NCBI GenBank assembly: GCA_022823165.1 | Contig: JAJDXR010000081.1 | Span: 186,001-250,000 of the forward strand | Direction: 5' to 3' | DNA: 64,000 bases | From: Anaerolineae bacterium | GTDB taxonomy: Bacteria; Chloroflexota; Anaerolineae; Aggregatilineales; Phototrophicaceae | Part shown: one piece after another, positions 1 through 11,100 of the stretch | Position numbering within the stretch: position 1 is the first letter of the stretch | How the letters are laid out: each line of letters starts with the position of its first letter | Position numbers and translations under genes: made by a program | Notes under the pieces: model-generated | What the model saw: only the letters and a program-made list of their open reading frames with translations | Told to the model about the DNA's origin: nothing | Databases searched by the model: none

Positions 1-1
1 C

Positions 2-1165
2 TTTCACTCGGTGACGACGCCCATTGTGCAATCCGCCACTTACACATTTAACAATACTGCCGAAGTGATCGACTTTCTGGACAAGAAAGTCTATGGCGGA
101 GAGCTGGATCGCGAAGAATACGGGCGCTATGGCAACCCCACCACCTGGTCGCTGGAGAATCGAATTGCCGAGCTTGAAGGAGCCGAGGATGCCGTGGTCT
201 ACCCTTCGGGCATGTCGGCGGTGACGTCCTTGTTTCTGACCGTGCTGCGCCCCGGTACGCATATCGTCATGACCGACGACTGTTACCGCCGTACGCGCCA
301 ATTCTGCCAGACGACTCTGGATAAATTCGGCATCGACACCAGTATTGTGCCCATGGCGGATTACGATGCCCTGGAAGCGGCAATAATCCCGCGCAAGACG
401 CGTTTCATCTTTACCGAGACGCCCACCAACCCCTACCTGCGCGTGGCCGACCTGCGGCGGCTGGTCGAGCTGGGCAAGCAATATCGGGTCATGACGCTGC
501 TGGATACCACCTTCGCCACGCCCGTCAACCTGCGGCCGCTGGAGTACGGAGTCGATTTCGCAATGCACAGCGCCACCAAGTACATCGGCGGCCACAACGA
601 TGTCCTAGCCGGTGTGATCGCCGGCGATAAAGGCCGGATTAAGGCGCTCAAAGACGCGCGCGGAATCCTGGGCAATGTGGTGGATCCGCATCAGGCCTAC
701 TTGCTTGAGCGCGGGCTTAAGACTATGGCTTTGCGCGTGCGCCATCAGAACGCAAGCGGACTGGCGGTTGCGAGCTTCCTGGAGAGGCATCCGAAAATCG
801 ATCGCGTCTATTACCCGGGCCTGCCTTCGCATCCGGATCATGAGATTGCCGCGGCGCAGATGGCTGGTTACGGCGGCGTCGTCAGCTTTGAAGTCGCCGG
901 CGATATGAAGACGACCAGCGACTTTATTGATAGACTGCGCATTCCCTATATTGCGCCCAGCCTGGGCGGCGCGGAAAGCCTGATTGAGCAGCCGGCTTAC
1001 TTCAGCTACTACGATCTCAGCAGCGAGGAGAGGCAAGCGATTGGCATCAAAGACAATCTCGTTCGCTTCGCCCTCGGCATTGAGGATGCGGAAGACATCA
1101 TCGCTGATCTGGACGCTTCGCTGCAGGCTGTGCCGGCGGCAGTTTCCGCTCGGCAAACAGGCTGA
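2..1165 (+). CDS. Cystathionine gamma-synthase-type PLP enzyme (5' partial)
   Basis: This is a PLP-dependent trans-sulfuration enzyme (Cys/Met metabolism family), probably making cystathionine from an activated homoserine for methionine synthesis. The reading frame is open to the first base. The GTG at 11 falls just before TTPIVQSATYTF, which normally follows some 15-25 residues, so the true start is probably upstream of the window. The PLP lysine is in HSATKYIGGHND (codon 578-580), and YGRYGNPT and the SGMSA phosphate-binding segment are present. It converges on threonine synthase, and homoserine kinase follows, so the locus handles homoserine-derived amino acids. Methionine gamma-lyase or cystathionine gamma-lyase are alternatives that sequence alone does not exclude. 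Confidence 0.85.
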   Translation, partial: FHSVTTPIVQSATYTFNNTAEVIDFLDKKVYGGELDREEYGRYGNPTTWSLENRIAELEGAEDAVVYPSGMSAVTSLFLTVLRPGTHIVMTDDCYRRTRQFCQTTLDKFGIDTSIVPMADYDALEAAIIPRKTRFIFTETPTNPYLRVADLRRLVELGKQYRVMTLLDTTFATPVNLRPLEYGVDFAMHSATKYIGGHNDVLAGVIAGDKGRIKALKDARGILGNVVDPHQAYLLERGLKTMALRVRHQNASGLAVASFLERHPKIDRVYYPGLPSHPDHEIAAAQMAGYGGVVSFEVAGDMKTTSDFIDRLRIPYIAPSLGGAESLIEQPAYFSYYDLSSEERQAIGIKDNLVRFALGIEDAEDIIADLDASLQAVPAAVSARQTG

Positions 1166-1190
1166 TTACATCAAAGTTCGCTGCCAGCAA

Positions 1191-2468
1191 TCAAGCCAGC
1201 AAACTGAGGATTTGGTCAATATCGTCGTCGGCCTGCAGAATCCGATTGCGAGCGCCGGGTGTAATGCCGGCGAGCTGATCGGCATGGTAGCCGATGGTGG
1301 CTTCCGGATCTTTTAGAATGTTGCCGGTGAGCACAGCCAGCACCGTGTCGCCGGGTTTGATGGCGCCGTTTGCAACCAGCTTCTTGACGCCCGCCACTGA
1401 ACAGGCGGAGGCCGGTTCGCAGCCAATGCCAGCGCCGTCGACGACTGCTTTGGCATCCATGATCTGCTCGTCGCTGACTTCTTCCACCAGGCCATTGGTC
1501 CATTCCAGTGTGCGGATGGCTTTCTGCAGATTAACCGGATTGCCGATCTTGATGGCTGTGGCGATCGTCCGCGCGTTGACCGGCTCGAAGTTTCTGAAGC
1601 CGGCGCGAAAATGCCGGTAGAGCGGATTGGCGCCATCAGCCTGGATAATTGCCAGCCGCGGCATGCGGTCAATCAGGCCGACCTCAAGCATTTCCAGCAG
1701 CGCCTTGCCAAAGGCGGAACTGTTGCCGAGATTGCCGCCGGGCGCCACGATCCAGTCCGGCGCCTGCCAGCGCAGTTGCTGCAGCGCTTCAAACATGATC
1801 GACTTCTGCCCCTCAAGACGGAAGGGATTGATCGAATTCAAGACGTAAATGCCCAGGCGCTGCGACACTTGCTGGACCAGCTCCATATTGCGATCGAAGT
1901 CGGCTTTGATTTGAATGCAGGTCGCGCCATAGGCGATGCCTTGAGCGAGCTTGCCCATGGCGATTTGCTGGTCCTGCAGAAAGACGATGCCTTGTAGGCC
2001 GGCATAGGCCGCGTATGAGGCCATGGACGCCGAGGTGTTGCCCGTAGAGGCGCAAGCCACCCGCTGCATTCCGAGCGCCTTGGCTTGCGTGACGCCGGTC
2101 GTCATCCCGCGATCTTTGAAGGATCCGGTGGGGTTCTCGCCTTCGTGCTTCAAGAACAGATTCTCGACGCCGGCGAAAGCCGCCACGCGCGGCATCGCGT
2201 AGAGGTTGGTATTGCCCTCCATCCGGCTGACGATTCCGCTCGCGTCGATGCCGGGATAAACGAGTTCTTTATAGCGCCAAACGCCGCTGTTATAGGGCGC
2301 TGCGAATGCGCCCAAACGCCCGTCAAAGAGCTCGCGCGTGATTTTCAAGCCGCCGGCGTCGAAATCGTGCTTGACATCCAGCAAGCCCCCGCAAGCCTGG
2401 CAGGCATAGATGACGCTGTGGATTGGGTATTGTTGAGCGCAATCTATACATTGTAGTATGCTTGTCAT
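1191..2468 (-). CDS. thrC: Threonine synthase
   Basis: It converts O-phosphohomoserine to threonine with PLP. The product has 425 residues. An N-terminal zinc-ribbon-like pair of CxxC motifs (C7/C10, C23/C26) precedes the PLP fold, with the Schiff-base lysine in GSFKDRG (about K118). A longer frame opens at 2522, but that extension would overlap the thrB start. The ATG at 2468 has GAGG about 8 bases upstream and begins directly before the zinc ribbon, so it is preferred. It is divergent from thrB with 47 bases between, leaving little room for separate promoters, and convergent with the cystathionine synthase gene. The two neighbours use or make homoserine derivatives. Confidence 0.93.
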   Translation of the reverse strand: MTSILQCIDCAQQYPIHSVIYACQACGGLLDVKHDFDAGGLKITRELFDGRLGAFAAPYNSGVWRYKELVYPGIDASGIVSRMEGNTNLYAMPRVAAFAGVENLFLKHEGENPTGSFKDRGMTTGVTQAKALGMQRVACASTGNTSASMASYAAYAGLQGIVFLQDQQIAMGKLAQGIAYGATCIQIKADFDRNMELVQQVSQRLGIYVLNSINPFRLEGQKSIMFEALQQLRWQAPDWIVAPGGNLGNSSAFGKALLEMLEVGLIDRMPRLAIIQADGANPLYRHFRAGFRNFEPVNARTIATAIKIGNPVNLQKAIRTLEWTNGLVEEVSDEQIMDAKAVVDGAGIGCEPASACSVAGVKKLVANGAIKPGDTVLAVLTGNILKDPEATIGYHADQLAGITPGARNRILQADDDIDQILSLLA

Positions 2469-2515
2469 TTGCTTAGCCTCGCTGGCGGAAAACTCCGCAA
2501 GGATAACGACCCTCC

Positions 2516-3457
2516 ATGGCATTTTCCATAGCCGAAGCCTTCGCGCCGGCTACAGTCGCCAACCTGGGCGTCGGCTTTGATATTTTGGGGCTGGCGCTGC
2601 AAGGCATGGGCGACCGCGCCATCGTCGAATTTCAGGACGCGCCGGAAATCATCTTCAGCGAGATTCGCGGCGATGACGGCAAGCTGCCGCGCGACCCCGC
2701 GCTCAATATTGCCGCGGTGTCGGCCAGGGCGCTCCTGGACCATGTAGGCGAGGCGCGCGGATTAAGCATTCGCCTGTTCAAAGGCTTGCCGCTCTCCAGC
2801 GGATTGGGCAGCAGCGCCGCCAGCGCCGTCGTATCCGTTATCGCGCTCAACAAATTGCTGGGCGAACCGTTTACACGCGCGCAACTGCTGCCATTTTGCC
2901 TGGAGGGCGAGGCGCTGGTCAGCGGATACCACGCTGACAATGTCGCGCCCTGTCTGCTAGGCGGCATCATCTTGGTGGCGGGCACCACGGTCAATGCCAT
3001 CCAGCCGCTGCCACTGCCCGATCAATTCCATCTGGCTCTGGTTACGCCGGATATAGCCGTTCCAACAGACAGCGCTCGCAAGATCTTGCCCAAGCACGTA
3101 ACACTGAAGACGATGATTCACCAAACCGGCGCTGTCGCCAAGCTGGTGGACGCCTTGCACCGTGGTGACCTGGCGGCGCTGAGCCAGGCGATTGAGGGCG
3201 ACCGCGTCGTTGAGCCGGCGCGGGCTTGCCTCATGCCCATGCACCGCGAGGCGCGCGCGGCCGCCAAGCAGGCCGGCGCGGCCGCGGTATTCATCGGCGG
3301 CGCCGGTCCGACGCTATGCGCCGTTTGCGAGAGCGCAGTCATTGCTGAAATGGCTGCCAGCGCCATGCAGGCGCAGTATCTGGCTGCGAACATTCCCTGT
3401 ATGTCACAGGCGACTGGCGTCGATCAATGCGGCGCCGTCGTGCTGAACGCATACTGA
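2516..3457 (+). CDS. thrB: Homoserine kinase
   Basis: This GHMP-family kinase phosphorylates homoserine, giving the substrate of the divergent threonine synthase. It has 313 residues, a normal family length. The ATP-binding loop GLPLSSGLGSSAASA lies near residues 89-103, the N-terminal GHMP segment is ATVANLGVGFDILGLAL, and a C-terminal GGAGPTLCA segment fits the family. The ATG at 2516 is preceded by AAGGA about 10 bases upstream. It is followed by a 142-base gap that holds the promoter of the iscX-nuo operon. Confidence 0.95.
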   Translation: MAFSIAEAFAPATVANLGVGFDILGLALQGMGDRAIVEFQDAPEIIFSEIRGDDGKLPRDPALNIAAVSARALLDHVGEARGLSIRLFKGLPLSSGLGSSAASAVVSVIALNKLLGEPFTRAQLLPFCLEGEALVSGYHADNVAPCLLGGIILVAGTTVNAIQPLPLPDQFHLALVTPDIAVPTDSARKILPKHVTLKTMIHQTGAVAKLVDALHRGDLAALSQAIEGDRVVEPARACLMPMHREARAAAKQAGAAAVFIGGAGPTLCAVCESAVIAEMAASAMQAQYLAANIPCMSQATGVDQCGAVVLNAY

Positions 3458-3476
3458 AACACTGTTTGTGAAATTC

Positions 3477-3505
3477 TTGACAATCTAGCTGTCGCTCTCT
3501 ATACT
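3477..3505 (+). promoter_or_regulatory. Sigma70-type promoter of the iscX-nuo operon
   Basis: TTGACA at 3477-3482 and TATACT at 3500-3505 are separated by exactly 17 bases. It is the best consensus match seen in the window. Transcription would start near 3512 and give a leader of about 88 bases before iscX. Confidence 0.75.
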
Positions 3506-3599
3506 AACGGCGTTGTTGAAGTGGCGCTTATCGCGCTGCCCATCTTTGCATTTGCGTTAAGAGCGGCAGTCCCTCAGCGGACGTTGGTGAATAAAGGTC

Positions 3600-3812
3600 G
3601 TGGTTCAGGCGGAGTTATATTGGGATTCGACCTACGAGATCGTCCTGGCGCTGATGGAGAATCACCCGGACACTGATTTGGAGGCGCTTGGCTTGGACGA
3701 GTTGAATGGGCTGATCGTCAAGCTCCCGGGCTTCGCGGACGACCCGGCCTGGGCGAACGATGCTATACTGAAAGCCATCCTGCGTGATTGGTATGAGGAG
3801 ACCGGTGTCTAG
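3600..3812 (+). CDS. iscX: IscX-family Fe-S assembly protein
   Basis: This 70-residue acidic protein matches the IscX/YfhJ family. The pattern WDSTYEIVLAL, a central acidic stretch, LPGFADDP and a C-terminal ILKAILRDWYEE follow E. coli IscX in the same order and spacing. IscX binds IscS and iron and modulates Fe-S cluster assembly. GTG at 3600 is the only start in this frame after the upstream stop. GGTGA at 3586-3590 serves as ribosome binding site. Its stop codon directly abuts the nuoB ATG. Lying first in an operon of Fe-S-containing complex I subunits, it may supply or regulate clusters for them; that role is inference. Confidence 0.85.
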   Translation: MVQAELYWDSTYEIVLALMENHPDTDLEALGLDELNGLIVKLPGFADDPAWANDAILKAILRDWYEETGV

Positions 3813-4697
3813 ATGGATCTTAACTTGCAAGAACTGAACGCGACCGAGTTTCCGGTACCGGTAGAACTTGAAAACAATATCGCCATCACCAGCTTGAGCC
3901 AACTGTATAATTGGGGCCGGCGCAATTCAATGTGGCCCATGCTCTTTGGTCTGGCTTGCTGCGCCATTGAGATGATCGCCACCGCGTCATCGCGTTTCGA
4001 TTTCTCCCGCTTTGGCTTTGAAGTGATGCGGGCGACGCCGCGGCAAGCCGACCTGATGATCGTATCGGGCACGGTGACCAAAAAAATGGTCGTCCCCATC
4101 GTTCGTCTTTACAATCAAATGCCGGAACCGAAATATGTGCTGGCGATGGGCGCCTGCGCCAGCGGCGGCGGACCATTCAAGGAAGGCTACAACGTGGTAT
4201 CGGGCATGGACAAGTACTTGCCTGTTGATGTTTACGTGCCGGGCTGCCCGCCCACGCCGCAGGCTTTGCTCTTTGGCATGATCGCCTTGCAGCGCAAGAT
4301 CGACGGTCAAAGCATCGCCAATGGCGACGATGTGCCCTGGTACGGCGAAGGGCCAGCTGAGCCGACGCCCGTGCCGGTGCTGGGTCCGGACATTATCGAC
4401 CCGCGCCAAATGGATATGATTCGGCGCCAGGCTGAAGTCGCCGCCAGTGAAATGGAATTGTTGGGTCAGCGTGAATTGCCGGCGCTTACCCAGTTGGTAG
4501 CCGCAAAGGTGGAGACTGCGCAGGCTGCAACTGCGGAAGCGGGACCCCTTGATGAAGACGCCTTGAGCGTGGTCTTGCCCACCGGCGGTACACCCTGGGC
4601 CGAAGCTGAGGATATACGCGAAAAACGCCGCTTGCGCGCTTTGGCTCGCAAGGCGCTCCGCGCATCCCGCCGCGCGTCCCAAGCAGAAGGAGAATAA
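3813..4697 (+). CDS. nuoB: NADH-quinone oxidoreductase subunit B with C-terminal extension
   Basis: It is the complex I subunit that holds Fe-S cluster N2, the last electron donor to quinone, in the peripheral arm. The tandem Cys pair (C49, C50), GACASGG (C115) and PGCPP (C145) are the four cluster ligands. The conserved core ends near residue 170. About 120 further residues follow, ending in a basic Ala/Arg/Lys helix ([14 protein letters not shown], then RKALRASRR). The NuoI of this operon ends with a very similar tail. GAGGAG lies 11 bases before the ATG, inside the end of iscX. nuoCD follows after 6 bases. Confidence 0.95.
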   Translation: MDLNLQELNATEFPVPVELENNIAITSLSQLYNWGRRNSMWPMLFGLACCAIEMIATASSRFDFSRFGFEVMRATPRQADLMIVSGTVTKKMVVPIVRLYNQMPEPKYVLAMGACASGGGPFKEGYNVVSGMDKYLPVDVYVPGCPPTPQALLFGMIALQRKIDGQSIANGDDVPWYGEGPAEPTPVPVLGPDIIDPRQMDMIRRQAEVAASEMELLGQRELPALTQLVAAKVETAQAATAEAGPLDEDALSVVLPTGGTPWAEAEDIREKRRLRALARKALRASRRASQAEGE

Positions 4698-4703
4698 GCC
4701 GGT

Positions 4704-6581
<1,878 letters not shown>

Positions 6582-6655
6582 CGCATCAGCGCATCAGACC
6601 TAACGGCGCGGCGCGGCGGCGGATTCGCAGCGCGAAGCCATAGAGGAGTGGGGTT

Positions 6656-7495
6656 ATGTACGGAACGGGATTGGCAAAGGGTTTGCGGCTGACCTTGCGG
6701 CACTTCGTTGAGTCCTATATTGACGACCTGCGCTACGGCTTTCGCAAGTACCATCATTCGACTGACAACTTTGGCATCCGCCAGGGCACGCAGACCAAGG
6801 GCGTGATTACCGTGCAATATCCGGACGAAAAAGTCGCCGTTCCCGAACGTTTCCGCTTTGTACCCTTCTTGATTGTCGAAGACGAGGATCATCCCACGCG
6901 CGCCGGCAAGGACTGGTGCACCAGTTGCGGCATCTGCGCCAAAGTCTGCCCGCCCCAGTGCATCTGGATCGTACGCGGCAACGACCCGGATACGGGACGC
7001 CCGGTGCCGGAGCCCGAGGGCTTCTTCATCGACATCGACATCTGCATGAATTGCGGCTACTGCGCCGAGTACTGCCCCTTTGACGCCATCAAGATGGACC
7101 ACGATTATGAGCTGGCGAGTTATGATCGCACCTCGCATCATATCCATGACAAGGAAAAGCTGTCCAAACCGAATTCCTACTGGCGCAGCATCGCGCCCAC
7201 GCGCGCCTATGACGAAATGCTGGTTCGCGGGACCTGGGAGCATAAAGACGCCGCCAAAGAAGCTCGCCGCGGCAGCGCCAGTTCGCGCGCAAGCGCGCCT
7301 CGCCCAGCGGCGCAGCAGGCCGCTCCCGCCCCGGTAGCGACAGCCCTGGCCGCTGAAAGCGAGAGCGCAACTGCGCCGGCGGCCTCCGCCCCGGCAGAAG
7401 GCGCAACGCCCTGGAATGAGGACGAAGCCAAGCGCGAAGAACGGCGCCGCAAAGCGCTGGAACGTAAAGCCAAGCGCGCTGCCAGAGGCGGCTAG
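6656..7495 (+). CDS. nuoI: NADH-quinone oxidoreductase subunit I with C-terminal extension
   Basis: This is the 8Fe ferredoxin subunit of complex I, passing electrons to cluster N2. Two 4Fe-4S motifs are seen: C88-x2-C91-x2-C94-x3-C98 and C130-x2-C133-x2-C136-x3-C140. The conserved part ends near residue 185. A low-complexity Ala/Pro/Ser linker and a basic tail (TPWNEDEAKREERRRKALER) bring it to 279 residues, longer than usual NuoI. The tail resembles the one on NuoB. GAGGAG precedes the ATG by about 8 bases. The 74-base gap to nuoCD shows no terminator, so it is probably co-transcribed. Confidence 0.95.
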   Translation: MYGTGLAKGLRLTLRHFVESYIDDLRYGFRKYHHSTDNFGIRQGTQTKGVITVQYPDEKVAVPERFRFVPFLIVEDEDHPTRAGKDWCTSCGICAKVCPPQCIWIVRGNDPDTGRPVPEPEGFFIDIDICMNCGYCAEYCPFDAIKMDHDYELASYDRTSHHIHDKEKLSKPNSYWRSIAPTRAYDEMLVRGTWEHKDAAKEARRGSASSRASAPRPAAQQAAPAPVATALAAESESATAPAASAPAEGATPWNEDEAKREERRRKALERKAKRAARGG

Positions 7496-7659
7496 TTTCT
7501 CCGGTTTCATTTTCTGGCGGCGCCGGCCTTAGCCGCGATCAAGCGTTGAACTTGTCTTGATTCACTTGGCTCCAGCCAGTTCAGGCCTCTGGCAGGTTCA
7601 TTGTCGGCCGATCAATGGTATATTTGAGTCCTAATCAGTCGCTGAGGTTGAGCCAATCC

Positions 7660-8712
7660 ATGGGCAATATCAATGAAAAGGTGATGCAGGCGCTGGGTGC
7701 GGTCATTGAACCGGAGCTGAACCGCGATATCGTGTCGCTGAACATGGTGCGCGATCTGCGTATAAGCGACGGCATCGCCGAATTCACTATCGTCCTGACC
7801 ACGCCCGCCTGTCCCTTGAAGGATGTTTTCGTCGAACGCTGCAACAGCGCCTTAATCGGCAAGGTCGACGGTATCAAGCGGATCCGCATCAATTGGGACG
7901 CGCAGGTGCCGACTGACCGGCGGATTCACGGCCGGCTTGACGTGCCGATGAACAGCATAGTCGCGATCGCCAGTGGCAAGGGCGGGGTGGGCAAAAGCAC
8001 CGTCGCCACCAATCTGGCTGTTTGCCTGGCTGACGCCGGCGCCAAGGTTGGTTTGATCGACGCCGACATCCTCAACCCCAATATCCCGCAGATGTTCGGC
8101 TTGGGCAGCGGCCGCCCCAAAGTGGCCAACGACAAGATGCAGCCGCTGGAAGTTTTCGGCGTCAAGCTGATCAGCACCGGCTTTCTAACATCGCCCGAGA
8201 AACCGATGATCATGCGCGGGCCGATGCTGCACAGCGCGATTCGCCAATTCTTCACCGATGTCGAGTGGGGGCGGCTGGACTATATGATTGTCGATCTGCC
8301 GCCCGGAACCGGTGACGCGCCGCTCTCGCTGGCGCAGTCTTTTCCCTTGACCGGCAGTATCATCGTTACTCAGCCGCAGAACGTCGCGGTTTCCGATGCG
8401 ATACGCGCGGCCGCCATGTTTGACCAACTCAAGGCGCCCGTCCTGGGCGTGGTGGAGAATATGTCGGGGGATTTCTTCGGCAGCGGCGGCGGCGAGTCTT
8501 TCGCCGAGTCGCGCGGGCTGCCGTTCCTGGGGCGGATTCCGCTGGCCGCCGACATCCGCAAAGGCGGAGATTACGGGCGGCCTGTGGCCATTCACAGCCC
8601 GGATACGCCATCTGGAAGGGCGTTCCGCAAAATGTCCGAAATTGCGGCGGCGCGCATCAGCGTGGCGATGCTTCAAGGCGCGGATGTCATTCCAATCGAT
8701 ATTATTGGTTGA
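7660..8712 (+). CDS. Mrp/ApbC/Ind1-family Fe-S carrier ATPase
   Basis: The protein has an N-terminal DUF59/MIP18 domain (about residues 1-90, with TTPACPLKD) and a ParA-like P-loop domain with the deviant Walker A GKGGVGKST (about 106-114) and DLPPGTGDA. The family binds and transfers Fe-S clusters; mitochondrial Ind1/NUBPL serves complex I specifically. The C-terminal CxxC found in many members is absent: after VVENMSGDFFGSGGGE no paired cysteines occur, as in the DUF59-fused subgroup. An ATG at 7615 is also in frame, but the conserved DUF59 region begins with the ATG at 7660. Its place after nuoB-CD-I suggests a role in complex I assembly (inference). Confidence 0.88.
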   Translation: MGNINEKVMQALGAVIEPELNRDIVSLNMVRDLRISDGIAEFTIVLTTPACPLKDVFVERCNSALIGKVDGIKRIRINWDAQVPTDRRIHGRLDVPMNSIVAIASGKGGVGKSTVATNLAVCLADAGAKVGLIDADILNPNIPQMFGLGSGRPKVANDKMQPLEVFGVKLISTGFLTSPEKPMIMRGPMLHSAIRQFFTDVEWGRLDYMIVDLPPGTGDAPLSLAQSFPLTGSIIVTQPQNVAVSDAIRAAAMFDQLKAPVLGVVENMSGDFFGSGGGESFAESRGLPFLGRIPLAADIRKGGDYGRPVAIHSPDTPSGRAFRKMSEIAAARISVAMLQGADVIPIDIIG

Positions 8713-8742
8713 GCGCTGCCACGTTGCGCGTTGCTGCAGCGG

Positions 8743-9024
8743 TCAATCGTCCATGCCGATGACTTTGACTTCGCTGTCTACACCCACGGGGTTGTAACGG
8801 CCTATCAGCAGCCAGAACAAAAAGCTCAGGAGTAGCCCGATGATAAAGGCAAGCAGGGTTTCTTCGTGCAAGTCGCCCTTGAGAAAGGCGTTCTGCCGGA
8901 TTAGCAATAAGCCCGGGATAACCAAAATCGCCGCCAGGCGCCGGCGCTTGGGTTCAGTTCGCTGTATCATGACGAGCAGCAAAGCTACCAACACGGCTAT
9001 GAGGCCGATGTAATTCCAATCCAT
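8743..9024 (-). CDS. Small membrane protein of unknown function
   Basis: This 93-residue protein is not recognised. It has three hydrophobic segments: residues 5-21, 32-44 (after TEPKRRR) and 59-73. A soluble acidic C-terminus ends in VIGMDD. The frame is convergent with the Mrp gene (30-base gap) and divergent from the STAS gene. Alternating hydrophobic and basic segments and good coding statistics support a real gene. No function can be proposed. Confidence 0.6.
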   Translation of the reverse strand: MDWNYIGLIAVLVALLLVMIQRTEPKRRRLAAILVIPGLLLIRQNAFLKGDLHEETLLAFIIGLLLSFLFWLLIGRYNPVGVDSEVKVIGMDD

Positions 9025-9093
9025 AGCTGATCCATTCTTGAGGCAACCGACAAAACTATTTTATCAGGTTTGCTGGTAAGGGAGAATTGCCTG

Positions 9094-9426
9094 GTGCGTT
9101 TGGAACGATCGAACTACGGGAACATTCTCGTTGTCGAGGCGGGCGGCAGCATTGACAGCGTCAGCGCGGAACAGTTGGGCTCGTTTCTTCAGTATGAAAT
9201 TGAGGCGGGCAAACGCTATCTTGTGCTGGACCTGCAAGGCGTCGACAATCTTGGCCAGGATGGCCTGTGGGAAATGGTCACAGCGCTGAAACGAGCGCGG
9301 CGTTCCCGCGGCGACCTGCGCCTGGCGCAGCCATCGGATCGCGCGCGCGAAGCGATTGAGATGTCGGGACTCGATCAGATTTTCCGCATATTTGAATCGC
9401 AGTCGGATGCGGTCGCCAGCTATTAG
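9094..9426 (+). CDS. STAS-domain protein (anti-sigma factor antagonist-like)
   Basis: A single STAS domain of 110 residues: LVVEAGGSIDSVSAEQL followed by LVLDLQGVDNLGQDGLW. STAS antagonists normally bind anti-sigma kinases and are switched by phosphorylation of a serine in the D-S-S-G loop. Here the loop reads L-G-Q-D-G (about residues 53-57), so both serines are replaced. Regulation by phosphorylation is therefore unlikely. AAGGGAG at 9078-9084 lies 9 bases before the GTG at 9094, which is preferred over a TTG at 9070 upstream of the ribosome binding site. No kinase partner is adjacent. Confidence 0.82.
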   Translation: MRLERSNYGNILVVEAGGSIDSVSAEQLGSFLQYEIEAGKRYLVLDLQGVDNLGQDGLWEMVTALKRARRSRGDLRLAQPSDRAREAIEMSGLDQIFRIFESQSDAVASY

Positions 9427-9454
9427 CCAGACCATCCACTGCGCCGCCCGGCGG

Positions 9455-11083
9455 TCAATTACGCTTCCAGGCCTTGATGTCATCGAGATTCACCGCTTCC
9501 GCATTTGGCGGCAAATAATTTCCCTCGCATTCGACGGCAGTGGCCGGCAAATTCGCGCGCTGCTGCAAAAGCGCATTTTCGGGATTAAAAAAGTTCCAGG
9601 CGGCGCGTGAGATCTCTTCCACCAGCGGCCATAGCTTCTCGTAATCCTGGAATTCGGCGCGTTCCCAGAGAAACACCGAAATCACATAATCACGGCCATT
9701 GGGCGAATAGACGATGCCCGCGTCGCCAACTGTGTCGAAGATCCAGCCGTTCTTATGCGAGATGCGCGCCTCAGGCGGGATCCCCCCTTGCAGCAGCCGC
9801 TCCAGGTCGTTTGCGCTGGTCACTTCCAGCATGCGCCGGCACTCTTGTTGGGTGATCTGGCCTTCTGGGAGCGCCAGCGCCAGACCCGAGTCATAGTGGG
9901 CGCAATCGTAAAGCAAGCTGAATATGCTACCCATGTCCGCGGCTGTAGTCTGGTTGAAGGCATCAGGTTCAGTACTAAAAGTTGGATTGGGCGAGGTGGC
10001 TGGCGCTTGAATCGAGCCCAATTCCTGCCCCTCGACGCCCAGGTAAAAGGGGGCGGTAATGAAAGTATTTGAGACGCTGATCGCTTGCAGGCTGTCATTT
10101 ACCCGGCGCAAGCCCGTGAAAATATCGTTGCCGCCCACAATCTCCATGATCAAATTCGACGAGCTGTTGTTGCTGCACAAAAGCGAATTCGCGATGAGCC
10201 AGGCTTCGCCGGCTGTCGGCTCCCGGTTTAGCTGGCGGAAATATTCGATGATGATTGGCATCTTGATGGTGCTGGCCGCGGAATAGGCGACATCGCTCAA
10301 AATGTTGATCTCTTCGCCGGACACAAGATCAAGCACATAGACGGATGCGACTGTGCCTTGGCTGTCGTAAATGAAGCCCTGACTGTCGAGGTAGTTGATA
10401 ATCAGCGCTCGCAGCGTATCCAGGCTTAGATTTTGGCTGCCATGAGGGTTGACCGGCAGATTAACCGTGCGTTGAGCCGCCGAACGCAATGCGGCGTCTA
10501 CGGCTGGCATCGCAGCGCTAACATCCAGGGCGTAGCCGCTGCCGCCAGGGTAAATGGACAATGTCTCCAGGTCAAATGTCGGGCTTCCGGGCGGGTCGTC
10601 ATAGCGCGCCGCCACATCCTCGAGGAAGGCTTCCAGGGCATTGTCTTGATAATCCGCGACCAAGGGTATGTCCTGCGAGACAAATAATTCGATGCCCAGA
10701 AGAAAATCGACAAAGCGGCGCCAAAATCCGCCGTCTTCCTGCCCCGATACCAGCGCGCTGGCCAACATCGGTTCGCTGCTAATCCGCCAGCCCACTTGAT
10801 CCGGGTGCAAATGAATGGGATGGTGGCCGGAGGCGTTGGAATAGACTAGGAGAATCGGCTCGGCATAGGCGCGTTCCCAGCGCGCCACGGCGTTGCGTTC
10901 GCTTAGCTGCCCAACGCTGATTCCAGCGACCGTGACCCCGGCCGGCAATTCCTGTTCGCGCCGGCTGAACGTCACTAGAAAGTAGACAAGCAAGCCGATC
11001 GCCGATACTGTGAGCAAAATGGAGACTGAAAGCAAAACAGGAAATCCCGCGCGGCGGCGGCGCGAGCTAAGACTCGCATTCAT
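9455..11083 (-). CDS. Membrane-anchored class A beta-lactamase-fold serine hydrolase
   Basis: The protein has 542 residues. An N-terminal membrane anchor (about 17-39) is followed by a PG_binding_4/VanW-like region (GVTVAGISVGQL onward) and a beta-lactamase2 domain (about 255-500). The catalytic SxxK is in AASTIKMP. The SDN element reads as S-N-N-S-S-S-N, and the KTG element reads HKNGW, with Thr replaced by Asn. This is typical of envelope hydrolases of this fold in Gram-positive and Chloroflexi genomes, where the substrate is often unknown; it should not be read as antibiotic resistance. GGGAG sits 6 bases before the ATG. It lies 17 bases downstream of the NUDIX gene and is probably co-transcribed with it. 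Confidence 0.85.
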   Translation of the reverse strand: MNASLSSRRRRAGFPVLLSVSILLTVSAIGLLVYFLVTFSRREQELPAGVTVAGISVGQLSERNAVARWERAYAEPILLVYSNASGHHPIHLHPDQVGWRISSEPMLASALVSGQEDGGFWRRFVDFLLGIELFVSQDIPLVADYQDNALEAFLEDVAARYDDPPGSPTFDLETLSIYPGGSGYALDVSAAMPAVDAALRSAAQRTVNLPVNPHGSQNLSLDTLRALIINYLDSQGFIYDSQGTVASVYVLDLVSGEEINILSDVAYSAASTIKMPIIIEYFRQLNREPTAGEAWLIANSLLCSNNSSSNLIMEIVGGNDIFTGLRRVNDSLQAISVSNTFITAPFYLGVEGQELGSIQAPATSPNPTFSTEPDAFNQTTAADMGSIFSLLYDCAHYDSGLALALPEGQITQQECRRMLEVTSANDLERLLQGGIPPEARISHKNGWIFDTVGDAGIVYSPNGRDYVISVFLWERAEFQDYEKLWPLVEEISRAAWNFFNPENALLQQRANLPATAVECEGNYLPPNAEAVNLDDIKAWKRN

Positions 11084-11100
11084 GCGCTGCTCCCGGACGG

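Noticed and set aside
9455..11083. Antibiotic-resistance beta-lactamase
   Set aside because: The protein is a 542-residue membrane-anchored protein with an extra N-terminal domain and altered KTG motif, unlike secreted class A resistance enzymes.
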